Origin: Planctomycetota bacterium
GTDB taxonomy: Bacteria > Planctomycetota > Planctomycetia > Pirellulales > Pirellulaceae
DNA length: 24,114 bases
Assembly (NCBI GenBank): GCA_024277285.1
Contig: JAJRVM010000091.1
Location: 1 to 24,114 of the forward strand
Direction: 5' to 3'
The first letter of the stretch is position 1; each line of letters starts with the position of its first letter. Positions 14,931 to 23,111 of this stretch are shown in pieces. The notes beneath the pieces are model-generated. The model saw nothing but the letters and a program-made list of their open reading frames with translations. It was not told the DNA's origin and did not search any database. A program made the position numbers and the translations under genes.

Positions 14931-15998
14931 TTGAGCCGCCGTCAGGCACTATTGCTGGTCTGTCTTCTTGTGCCACTTGCTGCGACTGGCTGTCGAGTGC
15001 GACCTTTCTGGCTGCGCAAGAACCAAGTTGAGTTGCCTCCGGAAGTGTTCACGCAATCGCCGACCCTCGATGACGTGATTGATGTGGTCAATGCCAACAC
15101 CAGTCGCGTGCGTCAGCTGCAGACGGAAAACGCGACGTTGCGCGCCGAGGGAATTCCGACGTTGCGGGCGAACATTGCCTACGAGCAGCCGCGGAACTTT
15201 CGGTTGCGTGCGCAGCTGTCCCAATTCACGGGCAGTGAACTTGATATTGGGAGCAACAACGACTTGTTCTGGCTGTGGGTCAAGCGGGACGAGCAGCCAG
15301 CCGTCTATTACGCTCGGCATGCGGAGTTTGCCACGAGTCCGGCACGCGACCTGGTGCCGATCGAGCCGAATCAGTTGACCGACGCGTTGGGGTTGATCCA
15401 CTTGTCCCCCGACGATCGCCACTCCGGGCCGACCCGGCGCGAGAACCTGCTGGAAATCCGCTCGCAAATCCCTTCACCTCGTGGTGATATGACGCGTGTT
15501 CTGTTGGTGGATGCGAAATATGGCTGGATGGTCGAGCAACACTTCTATGATGCCAATGGGCAACTGTTGCTTTCGGCGCGTGCCAGCGAGCACCGATACT
15601 ATCCTGAAAACGCCGTGACCATGCCTCACCATATCGAGATCCGGCTGTCACCGGGCCAGCCCACGCATCTGGCGTTCGATCTGGATGTGGGGCGGTACAT
15701 ATTCAACCGTTTGGCCGGAGATCCCAATGAACTGTGGGCGATGCCACAGAAAAAAGGCTTTCCTTCGATCGACATTGCGGCACCGCAATTCCGACCGAAA
15801 GTCGCTGCCGTGCGCCCAAACCCGTATGGCGCTGGCGGCGGATACGCGCCACCATCGTACGATGCGTTGTCGCGCGGCGCGGTGGTGCCCCCCGACCCTT
15901 TGAATGCCTTCGCGCCAGCAACGGCAGGTGGAATTCCACGCAGTGTGTACGGACCACCACGTACTGCGGCTGTGCCAGCTTATCGCGGTTACCGCTGA
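14931..15998 (+). CDS. Lipoprotein of unknown function, possibly LolA/LolB-like fold
   Basis: The 355-residue product starts MSRRQALLLVCLLVPLAATG followed by Cys21, a good lipobox (LAATGC), so it is a lipid-anchored envelope protein. SRRQALL also resembles a twin-arginine motif. The mature part has a segment TLRANIAYEQPRNFRLRAQL and a beta-rich middle that recall outer-membrane lipoprotein carriers, which is inference only. The last 60 residues are Pro/Gly/Ala/Tyr rich and probably disordered. I prefer the TTG at 14931, because AAGGA lies seven bases before it. An in-frame TTG at 14913 would add six residues without a good ribosome-binding site. It is co-directional with the unknown gene before it and convergent with the ECF sigma gene after it. 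Confidence 0.82.
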   Translation: MSRRQALLLVCLLVPLAATGCRVRPFWLRKNQVELPPEVFTQSPTLDDVIDVVNANTSRVRQLQTENATLRAEGIPTLRANIAYEQPRNFRLRAQLSQFTGSELDIGSNNDLFWLWVKRDEQPAVYYARHAEFATSPARDLVPIEPNQLTDALGLIHLSPDDRHSGPTRRENLLEIRSQIPSPRGDMTRVLLVDAKYGWMVEQHFYDANGQLLLSARASEHRYYPENAVTMPHHIEIRLSPGQPTHLAFDLDVGRYIFNRLAGDPNELWAMPQKKGFPSIDIAAPQFRPKVAAVRPNPYGAGGGYAPPSYDALSRGAVVPPDPLNAFAPATAGGIPRSVYGPPRTAAVPAYRGYR

Positions 15999-16030
15999 CG
16001 TCGCTTCGCGCCGCAGCGACCGCAGCTATG

Positions 16031-16062
16031 GCATGTCAGAATTGCGGCATGCCAGAATTACG
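16031..16062. repeat. Two-copy 16-bp direct repeat at the ECF sigma 3' end
   Basis: GCATGTCAGAATTGCG is followed directly by GCATGCCAGAATTACG and a partial third GCATACCG. The second unit overlaps the last codons and TAA stop of the ECF sigma gene. The repeat lies in the short convergent gap after the lipoprotein gene. Confidence 0.7.
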
Positions 16063-16627
16063 GCATACCGGTGCGGCGCATCTTGGCTCGAGCACGGCTG
16101 AGTGTTGGGCCGACACTGTTCTCGGGCATGCCGACCTGTGAGCTGATCTCGTGGTACGACTTCCCCTCAAGATGGTAGAGTCGTACGACATCGGCTTCCT
16201 GGGAATCGAGGCTGTGCAGCAGGCGTTCCACCTCTTCCCGATTGCTGATGCGCTCCTCGGCTGCGGCGTGGGTATCGATTTGCTTCCGCTCGCGGGCGGG
16301 GCCGGACCACAGGGCACTGGCCGAACGGCGTTTGAGCATCTCGCGCACGACCACGCGTCGGGCGACCACGGTCAGGTACGTGGCCAAACTACTCTCGCCG
16401 CGAAAGTGCCGTAACGTAGCGAAATCGTTGACGATGATGGCCAGAAACACTTCGCTTGCCATGTCCTCCACGTCCGCTGCATTCAGCACGATCGCGCGCG
16501 ATTGGGCCGTATGGTGGATGACGTGGACGGCCAGGCCGAGAAATCGCTCAACGAAATCTTCCCACGCACCCGGCTTGCGGTCCAAGCAACGCTGCAAGAG
16601 CTTGCGGTCAATTTCAGAAAGTCCCAC
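16058..16627 (-). CDS. ECF-type RNA polymerase sigma factor
   Basis: This 189-residue factor has sigma region 2 at about 50-97 (DVEDMASEVFLAIIVNDFATLRHF, then SSLATYLTVVARR) and region 4 at about 133-185 (SLDSQEADVVRLYHLEGKSYHEI and a recognition helix PENSVGPTLSRARAKMR). Between them is a charged linker. No region 1 or 3 is present, which defines the extracytoplasmic-function class. No anti-sigma gene lies beside it, so its control is unclear. The start is GTG at 16627 with AAGGG nine bases upstream. It is divergent from the ferredoxin gene across 412 bases. Confidence 0.92.
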   Translation of the reverse strand: MGLSEIDRKLLQRCLDRKPGAWEDFVERFLGLAVHVIHHTAQSRAIVLNAADVEDMASEVFLAIIVNDFATLRHFRGESSLATYLTVVARRVVVREMLKRRSASALWSGPARERKQIDTHAAAEERISNREEVERLLHSLDSQEADVVRLYHLEGKSYHEISSQVGMPENSVGPTLSRARAKMRRTGMP

Positions 16628-17039
16628 AGGTGACTACCCTTACCGTTAACCAACACGGAGAGAGAGGCGTGTGATGGTGATCACAGTGAATGCTCCACGG
16701 ATAACGGCACCCGCGATTCACCTTCATTTTAAGAAGCCTCAGATCCTGAAGCAAGCTCGGTTATTTCGGCCTCGACTTCTTCAAATCCGCAGGCCCTAAG
16801 CCGCTGTGAACTCTCGCTGCGACGTATGCCGCGCAATTTCGTCTGGTTGCCCTTCACGCTCTCGCTCCGAAACAATGGGCCCGCCGGTAAACTCTCGCTC
16901 GGTTCCCTCTTCCATGCCCCTCTCGTAGGCGGTAGAATCTCCAAAAGTTGTTTGCGGATACTGGTTTGGTGCAATGTCAGCTGGTTTGTATCGCGAGTAC
17001 GTGTTTTTCACGTACGACATAATAAGGGGAGTTTCTGCC
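16628..17039. other. Divergent intergenic region between ECF sigma and ferredoxin genes
   Basis: No supported gene. It should hold promoters for both flanking genes. I can see an 8-bp palindrome GTGATCAC at 16676-16683 and the inverted repeat listed at 16997-17015, but no convincing -35/-10 pair. Confidence 0.5.
16997..17015 (+). promoter_or_regulatory. Inverted repeat in the ferredoxin leader
   Basis: GTACGTG-TTTTT-CACGTAC is a perfect 7-bp inverted repeat ending 24 bases before the ferredoxin ATG. It could be a repressor operator or a 5' mRNA hairpin. The following ACATAATAAGG contains the Shine-Dalgarno. Confidence 0.45.
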
Positions 17040-17315
17040 ATGACACATGTCGTTGCAAAGCCGTGTTTTGCCTGCAAGTACACAGATTGTGTCGTCGTTT
17101 GCCCGGTCGAGTGTTTCTACGAGGGCGAGCAAATGTTGTACATTCATCCGGACGAGTGCATTGATTGCGAGGCATGCGTGCCTGAATGCCCGGTGGATGC
17201 CATCTTCTTGGAAGATAACGTTCCAGACGAGTGGAAAGAGTTTGTTCAGCTCAACGCTGAAATGGCTTCCCAATGTCCGGTCATTACGGAAAAAAAAGAC
17301 GCTCTGGGCGACTAG
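17040..17315 (+). CDS. fdxA: Seven-iron ferredoxin (3Fe-4S/4Fe-4S type)
   Basis: This 91-residue soluble electron carrier resembles FdxA/Azotobacter ferredoxin I. The first cluster region is [19 protein letters not shown] with Cys9, Cys12, Cys17, Cys21 and Cys25. The second is [18 protein letters not shown], providing the remaining ligands. The [17 protein letters not shown] and [12 protein letters not shown] segments are characteristic. The C-terminal extension is shorter than in Azotobacter ferredoxin I, as in many bacteria. The start is ATG 17040, preceded by AAGGGGAG at suitable spacing. Its redox partner is not encoded nearby. It appears monocistronic. Confidence 0.93.
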   Translation: MTHVVAKPCFACKYTDCVVVCPVECFYEGEQMLYIHPDECIDCEACVPECPVDAIFLEDNVPDEWKEFVQLNAEMASQCPVITEKKDALGD

Positions 17316-18176
17316 AAGCTCGAGTAGTGATCTAACTTTGCCGCGTTCCAAATGGTACGTTGGCACCGTTGTGGGCCGTTCAATACGCCCTTGCTCTACC
17401 CTGTTGATGGAGCTTTATGTGCGCGTTCCGACTTGGTTGGGAGCGCGCACGGCGCGAGACCAATTCCCGGTTGTGCCTCGTCTTGTCTTCCGAATTGGCC
17501 ACACTGGCTCCGCTCGTGGATGATGTTCCCTTGGTGATGGTAACGCATTCTCTTGCTCGCTCAGGAAAGTGCCATCCGAGCCCGGTGAACCTCAGGATCA
17601 GCAGTCACTCCCTTGGCATTTGCTTCGAGCCGCACCAAGTACCGAGGGCGTAGCAGGCCTCTATTACCAACTCTCTCCAATCTAACCCAACGCCCACCTG
17701 TTCATCAGGCCAGTCTGCCCCACTGGCATTCTCCTTGGCGCACCTCCTCTTCACCGAGCCGCAGCTGGTCGCTGCGTTGCGTTCCGACTGGGTAGTGCAG
17801 CGGTAGTGATTGACGTTCTGTTTGGGCTGCGCAATCGTCGCGCGTCGTGTCACGCAGAAATTCTGTGGGAAATGACGTTGACGTTGAGTTCGGCTGTGCC
17901 TATTATCCGCCCGCCTTGTGCCAGCCGAATCGACCGTTTTCGATGCTTCGTGGGGAGTATGGTAAACTTTGCGGATTGTGTGGATTCTAACGATTCGGTT
18001 GCCGAAACATAGAAGTAGGCCGTCTGCCCATGCTCAGAGAGTGCATGACGCGCTGCTGAAAACCAAACAAACTTGTCGTAATCACGATTCTCAGCAAGAG
18101 GACCGCTGTCTGGATTCTTGGCAGTTCTGCCGCCGACGCGCGCGTTTCCTCACCAACACGTAAGGTCTCAACAACC
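17316..18176. other. Long spacer without a recognisable gene
   Basis: About 860 bases contain only short frames without Shine-Dalgarno sites or recognisable motifs on either strand. I found no tRNA-like fold, tandem repeat or clear terminator. It may contain decayed coding sequence, but nothing could be matched to a family. Confidence 0.5.
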
Positions 18177-19289
18177 ATGCGCAATTAACTTTGGCGTTGT
18201 TCACTCATTTCGGCTGCCATCGGCGTGGCACTGCTGGCTACGGGATGCCGTAGTGGCGGATGGGGTATGCCCGGTTCAAGTTGGGTCAGCCTCGGCAAGA
18301 AGAAGCCGCCCGCATCATCGATTGCAGGTACTCATGAGGCGCCGGAACCGCCATCCATCACTTATCCACCTTACTCGTCGGGCGAGTCGAAGACGCCGTC
18401 GGCGGTGGCCAGCACGCCGAACGGTTACCCCTCTTCAAACGCGACCAGCACGGCGGCTACGCCCAGTTCCTATGCGGTGAAGCAGGCAGACAATACTTCG
18501 GGCTACTCAGTGGGACCATACGGTACGGGAGGCAGCTCGACAGGTGCCACGCAGGACAACTTCTACAAGCCGTCTTATCCGCCGGCTGGTGGTCCTGTGG
18601 CGTCGACAGCTGACGCCCGCGCCAACGCCTATCCACGTTCCACTTCCATGAACGGTATGACACCGCCGACCAGCGGGTTTCCAAGCAGTACCGCGCCAAA
18701 CTCGTCCAGTTTTGGTGGCGCAAGTGGCTATTCGCAGCCGGCTGCCAGTAGCTATGGCACCGGTGGTTCAGGCTATGGTACCGGCGCGACGACGACGCCC
18801 CGTTCGAGTGTCACGACCCCGATTTATCCACCGACCTCGCCGACTAACGGTTATCCCGCGGCGTCGCCTTCAAGCAGCTATCCGACTGCACCGTCAAGCA
18901 GCTATGCGACACCACCCTCGAACAGTTACCCGGCGTTGCCATCGAGCGGCTACCCGACCAGTTCATCGACTAGCCCGTCCGCGGCGTTGCCGAGTTCTGG
19001 AGCGAGTGGTTACAACGCGCCGTTGCCTTCTGGCTATAGCACGACACCGTCAGGTGTTGCCGCTCCGTATAACTCTCCCTCCAATTACGGCGCGCCTTCC
19101 GGCTATGGCACGCCTTCCGGCTACGCCGGTTTACCAAATACCGGTAGTTCCACAGCCGGCGGTTATTCTGCGAGTCAAGGTTTTCGACCGGGCAGCACGG
19201 GCCGTGGGCGCGACGCGTTTGGCCCGACGCCGACACGTACAGCCTCGCCTGCCGGAAGCTCCGTCTACCCGAGCACTTATGCTCGCTAA
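18177..19289 (+). pseudogene. Low-complexity Ser/Pro/Tyr/Gly-rich lipoprotein with in-frame stop at codon 4
   Basis: From ATG 18177 the frame reads Met-Arg-Asn-stop(TAA), then LWRCSLISAAIGVALLATGC and 345 further residues to a TAA at 19289. The region around the stop is an otherwise complete lipoprotein signal ending in the lipobox LATGC. TAAGG lies 11 bases before the ATG. The first in-frame start after the stop, GTG 18225, leaves only MALLATGC, too short to export the protein. The mature part is dominated by SGYP, SSSYPT, GYGT and TPPS-like repeats, and looks like a disordered, surface or stalk-like polypeptide. Either a point mutation (for example AAA to TAA) has inactivated the gene, or there is a sequence error or readthrough. 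A strong terminator follows. Confidence 0.7.
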
Positions 19290-19335
19290 ACGTGGCATGG
19301 AATCGGCCACAGGACTTGGTTAACTGGTCGATTGG

Positions 19336-19382
19336 TTCGGCATTAGCCATGCCGAAGAATCGTCTTGAGACCGGTTCTTCGG
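19336..19382 (+). other. Two overlapping, mutually exclusive hairpins
   Basis: TTCGGCAT/ATGCCGAA (19336-19343 with 19349-19356) and CCGAAGAA/TTCTTCGG (19352-19359 with 19375-19382) share bases 19352-19356, so only one can form at a time. They lie in the 3' region between the lipoprotein frame and its terminator. Confidence 0.4.
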
Positions 19383-19403
19383 ATTGTGAATGCGACACAC
19401 AAC

Positions 19404-19452
19404 ACCGTCTTGTTTGACACCGCAGGGTGTTCGAGCAGGACGGTATTTTTTT
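19404..19452 (+). terminator. Rho-independent terminator of the low-complexity lipoprotein gene
   Basis: A long hairpin pairs ACCGTCTTG...GACACC (19404-19421) with GGTGTTCG...GACGGT (19426-19444) around a GCAG tetraloop, with several G-T wobbles. It is followed by ATTTTTTT. It is about 115 bases after the lipoprotein stop codon and works on the plus strand only. Confidence 0.75.
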
Positions 19453-19690
19453 CTTGGCAGCGCATGACGTGTCAAAGCGTGGTGTGTCAAAGAGGGGCCG
19501 TTCGCTATCTCGGGAGCGAGTGCGTTCGGAGCGTGCTCTGGGGGGCGACGGCGAGTTTGGCACGTCTACCAATGCATGGTGCGACCGGCGCGCACGTGTC
19601 CCCAACGGCGCAAGCAGGCCGTTGGGGGCCGCGAAATAGATACAGCGTGGCGCTGTCGAATAGGCCACATACACGAGTGGGGCGAGTTTT
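19453..19690. other. Spacer after the terminator
   Basis: Between the terminator and the convergent small gene I see no supported gene or site. Plus-strand frames here lack a ribosome-binding site and any recognisable motif. Confidence 0.5.
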
Positions 19691-20020
19691 CTACCAGCCC
19701 ATCACCATGTTCGACTCGATCACTTTTCGAGCGTTTTCCAAGTCGGATCCTGTTTCGTGCATGTAAAGTCGAATGGCATGCACTTTGTCGCCCGAGGCTT
19801 TCGACAGGCAATCGCGCGCGACGTTGCAAGGATCACTGTTCTGACTGGTTGCCAAACCCAGGGCGCCTTTCGAAATCACCCACGTGTCACGAGGTCGTTT
19901 GGTCATGCGGATCACTTTGTCGCGTGGGTATGCATCCGCAAGCACCTCGCTTGCCGCAGCCTCGCTGTCCGCCCATGTGATAATTATGTGTGCGTCGGTT
20001 TCGACCTCGAACAACGGCAT
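19691..20020 (-). CDS. Small conserved protein, possible L7/L12-C-terminal-like fold
   Basis: This 109-residue soluble protein starts MPLFEVETDAHIIITWADSE. Its ATG has a very strong AGGAGGAG Shine-Dalgarno, so the frame is well supported. The centre is basic (RDKVIRMTKRPRDTWVISKG). A DPCNVARDC motif holds two cysteines, and the end reads KVHAIRLYMHETGSDLENARKVIES. This last part resembles the ribosomal protein L7/L12 C-terminal helix-strand pattern (K-x-x-I-x-x-x-x-x-x-T-G-x-x-L-x-x-A-x-x-x-I-E). That resemblance is my inference; no function is known to me. The gene is isolated and convergent with the lipoprotein frame. Confidence 0.8.
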   Translation of the reverse strand: MPLFEVETDAHIIITWADSEAAASEVLADAYPRDKVIRMTKRPRDTWVISKGALGLATSQNSDPCNVARDCLSKASGDKVHAIRLYMHETGSDLENARKVIESNMVMGW

Positions 20021-20688
20021 GTCGGTCTCCTCCTATAATGGAATCAGGTCGGATGAGATGGAAAGGGCAATTACGTCTGCAGGGCGGGTGGGATTGAGCA
20101 ATCGTTTGCGCAACAAGCAACTGGCGCTAGCCTACCCCAATCTTGCCTAGCCGGTAGCCCTTCATGAGTTAGCATGCCGGACGGGGCCCATTTTTTCAAG
20201 TCCACCTCCTTGCCGTTGCCGGCTCAGGAGCTTGCCGAGCCAGTTTCTCCCAGATTCCGACCTGCAGATCTTCGTGTCTCAATCGGTGTGTCTGCGACAA
20301 CGGGTATTCTGCGAGTGGGGGTTGAGTTGCTGGGCAGGGTAACGGGGGCTTGGCCAGCGCTTGGCGGCAGGCGGCCCCGCACTGACTGCCGATGGCAGTC
20401 GTTGGCGCGATGGTCTCATTCCGAAACCGCCAATGGGGGGGGGGCATCTTGCGGCATCTCACCCGCCTCGACGTCTTTGCTATTGCCGTTATCATTTGCT
20501 GGTGGAGGCTGTTGGGCTCGGAGGTGCGAAACGGCCCCCGGAGCTGCCGCCGACGCCTCGCCAAGGAAGGGCAAAGTAGCTCCAGAGAGCCCCAGCCCAA
20601 GAGAGTGGCACTCGCGTTCTTGAATAAGGCACAGTACCAGTGTGGCACAGCACCCGATTTTGACAACTCTGCAGCACACGGAGCTGCC
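20021..20688. other. Divergent spacer with a ten-G run
   Basis: No supported gene. An open frame continues upstream of the TPR gene from 20392, but it lacks similarity to anything and crosses a run of ten G (20435-20444), a likely site of slippage or sequencing error. The spacer must hold the promoters of the two divergent genes; I could not identify them. Confidence 0.5.
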
Positions 20689-21894
20689 ATGCAGAAATTA
20701 CTGATTGTCGTGGCGGTCATTGCGTTAGTCGTGATGCCGGTGCTATTTCACGAGGCACCGCGAGAGATTGCGCGCTGGTACGTGGCGGCGGCGAAAGAAG
20801 CGAACCTCGACGACGATTCTGTTGCCGCGGTTGCCCACATGGACCGAGCGATTGCTTGGAACGACAGCAATGCGGGGCTCTATCTCTTTCGCGCCGACTG
20901 CAAACTCGAAGCAGGGCAGTGGGAGAGCGGCCTCGAAGACTGCGACCGAGCGCTGCAACTGGCACCCGACGATGTGGGCATCCGGTTCACACGCAGCCAG
21001 ATTCTTGCGCGGCTAAACCGTCATGAGTCCGCCATTGCCGAGTTGAAGGAAGTGTTACGGGAGCAGGCGGACGAGACGCCCGGCAAGCGTGCTCTTTCGT
21101 TGAATGCGCTGGCCTACGCGCGCGCTGTGGGGAAACGCGAACTTGCGGACGGTCTGGCCAACGTGAACAAGTCGCTGGAAATTGCCGGCACGCGCGCCGG
21201 GATACTCGACCCGTTTGGCTACCTTTGCGCTAGTCGTGGTTGCTCGGCCATGAAGCGGGGCGATAATGAAGTTGCGTTGGCGAGCTTGAACGACGCCGCT
21301 CGCACTGCCGAGGCTGTTTATCAACGCACCTTACACCGCTTTGAAATACTCAAGAGCTTGCCGTCGGGTGGCGAGGAATATGCGGAACGCACGATGGTGA
21401 TGCGATCGCACCTGGCTGGCATCCTTAAGTTGCGCGCGACCTTGTTCGACGAACTCGAACAACCCAAGAAGGCGGAGCATGATCGCGAACGAATTAAGGA
21501 ATTGGCTCCTAGCGGCAACTTGGCCATGGCCGCACCTATCGACCTGCTGGTGGCATTTGAGCGTTTGCAGGTAACCAGCAACATGCTGGATACGCGCGGT
21601 TTTCTGCACTATCAGTTGGGGGAGCTGCCGGCCGCCCGGCGTGACATGCAACGCGCTATCACCATCATCGACCTGCTTTGTAAACACTTTGCGTGGCAAG
21701 TCGAGGCATTGAAGTACGAGATCGTTGACCTGCGTCGCGTTACCGCAGTTAAACGTTCGATGCTCGAAGGCAAAGCCGTCATGTACTACCACCAGATGCT
21801 TGTCCATCAGGCGCTAGGCAGAGAGCAAGCCGCTGTGCGCGATCGGGAAGTGGTCGTTGAATTGGGGTACGAACCCAACGACCAGCTTTACTGA
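20689..21894 (+). CDS. Membrane-anchored tetratricopeptide-repeat protein
   Basis: The 401-residue product has an N-terminal transmembrane anchor (about 4-20, LLIVVAVIALVVMPVLF) and then an all-helical region with TPR units. Examples are DSVAAVAHMDRAIAWNDSN, LYLFRADCKLEAGQWESGLEDCDRALQLAPDD and the following FTRSQILARLNRHESAIAELKEVL. Later repeats (RGFLHYQLGELPAARRDMQRAI) are more divergent. TPR arrays bind partner proteins; no catalytic motif is present. I use the ATG at 20689, because GGAG lies six bases upstream and the anchor begins there, although the frame is open for 99 more codons. No neighbour suggests a partner. Confidence 0.85.
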   Translation: MQKLLIVVAVIALVVMPVLFHEAPREIARWYVAAAKEANLDDDSVAAVAHMDRAIAWNDSNAGLYLFRADCKLEAGQWESGLEDCDRALQLAPDDVGIRFTRSQILARLNRHESAIAELKEVLREQADETPGKRALSLNALAYARAVGKRELADGLANVNKSLEIAGTRAGILDPFGYLCASRGCSAMKRGDNEVALASLNDAARTAEAVYQRTLHRFEILKSLPSGGEEYAERTMVMRSHLAGILKLRATLFDELEQPKKAEHDRERIKELAPSGNLAMAAPIDLLVAFERLQVTSNMLDTRGFLHYQLGELPAARRDMQRAITIIDLLCKHFAWQVEALKYEIVDLRRVTAVKRSMLEGKAVMYYHQMLVHQALGREQAAVRDREVVVELGYEPNDQLY

Positions 21895-22019
21895 GCCGGA
21901 AAAGGTGTCAGGAACGGATGGCACTGTCAGTTACAGTGGCCAAGCCGTTGGCGAGAGTCAGGAGGCAAGAGATTGCGAATTGGTAATAGTTTTGCCGAAT
22001 GAAGTTGATCGTGCATTGA

Positions 22020-22880
22020 GGTTGGGTTGGCTATGGAACGCCCCTCACCGCTGAAGGTGGTGGGAGAGAGGGGGGAAGGCGTTATTGGTACCGGCACCGT
22101 GTTTATCTCGCGCGGTTGGGGCGGTTCTTGTCGAGGGATCCGGTGGGGTATGAATCTAGGGAATACTCACTCTATGCCTACGCGAGATCTGCCCCTGTCT
22201 TCCTGCTTGATTCACTCGGTTTCGAGGCTTGCAAGCCTCACTGGAACAACGATGGTTGCTTTCGCATTTCGGATTTTCGGTTCGTAGGTACGAGCTGGGG
22301 AGAGTATGCCCATCCGTTCGTTGGAGATAGGTGGTGGATTCGAGGCGCCGCGTACATTTCAGGTGACGTTTACATACAGCTCATCATCAATGACAAAGTA
22401 GAATGTTGCTGCCCAAAACGATACGTTGAAGTGCACGGAGGACTAGATGTTCACTTGGCAATAGAGTACTGGAAGGTGGCGGAAAGATGGCAAATCCTCC
22501 AGAGGGTTGGCGAGAGCCTCTTTTTCCCTTGGTGGGCCAAGGCCGTTCTGTTTGGCGACAATATCGTGGGTTTGAATAACCTCATCAAAAAGAGCCTTCC
22601 GGAAGGAGTCGTTGATCTGACTGCGGCGGGTGTGTGTGCTTCTGGGCTGAATAGCATCGGTTTCGGGTACCGCAACATCACTCTGAATGTCAAGTTCGGC
22701 CCCGCCCCTGGCAGAAGCAATCGGCACGATGATCCAACGAATATCAACGTCGACATTGGTGATGCCATTGGCGACCTCCGATGGTGTCCTGGATCTGGAT
22801 TGGAGCTTTACAATTCCGATATCCCGTCGGGAGGGATTCCAGCCCGTTACCGTCCACCAATTATTGGCCCGAAATGGTAG
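22020..22880 (+). pseudogene. 5'-truncated RHS-repeat C-terminal fragment (orphan RHS tip)
   Basis: The frame opens after a TGA at 22017 and contains YRHRVYLARLGRFLSRDPVGYESREYSLYAY, with LLDSLGF a little further on. This is the hallmark end of the RHS repeat-associated core, after which each RHS protein carries a variable tail. The tail here (about 210 residues) has ECCCPKRYVEVHGG, WQILQRVGE and IPARYRPPIIGPKW and matches no toxin domain I know. No methionine codon occurs from the RHS motif to the stop; the possible starts are TTG/GTG without a ribosome-binding site. Upstream sequence lacks the YD repeats. It is therefore an orphan tip or decayed gene, lower in G+C than its neighbours. A small membrane protein follows within 21 bases. 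Confidence 0.72.
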
Positions 22881-22901
22881 GAATACTAGGGGGATCGGAC
22901 T

Positions 22902-23111
22902 TTGAACCAGAAATCCGCCAGGCGATCGTGGCAGTTCTCGATGGCAGCGTTTTTGAAGTTAATGGCCCTGGTCGCAGTGATGTGCGTTTTCGCTAAGCGT
23001 CTTTCAAACGGCGTTAGCGTGATTGCAATCGTCTTGGCTGTCTTAATCGCCCCACTCGTGTTCTTCCCTGAGCTAATTGATTTGTGCCTACGCCGCACGG
23101 ACGATATGTAA
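22902..23111 (+). CDS. Small two-helix membrane protein downstream of the RHS tip
   Basis: This 69-residue product starts at TTG 22902 (MNQKSARRSWQFSMAAFLKL), with AGGGGGA about eight bases upstream. Two hydrophobic helices lie at about 14-31 and 38-55, and the C-terminus is charged. The Arg-Arg-x-Trp-Gln-Phe-Ser...Leu-Met-x-Leu-Val-Ala-Val pattern is one I associate with small planctomycete membrane proteins. Its position directly after an RHS tail would suit an immunity protein, but it may equally be a common family unrelated to toxins. Confidence 0.6.
   Translation: MNQKSARRSWQFSMAAFLKLMALVAVMCVFAKRLSNGVSVIAIVLAVLIAPLVFFPELIDLCLRRTDDM

Noticed and set aside
16729..16974. Minus-strand frame in the ECF sigma/ferredoxin gap
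   Set aside because: No Shine-Dalgarno, no motif, and composition not different from non-coding sequence.
20392..20688. 99-codon upstream extension of the TPR protein
   Set aside because: The ATG at 20689 has a good ribosome-binding site and begins directly at the membrane anchor; the extension looks non-coding.
20196..20720. 174-codon minus-strand frame over the TPR gene start
   Set aside because: It overlaps the well-supported TPR N-terminus, crosses a ten-G run and has no recognisable features.
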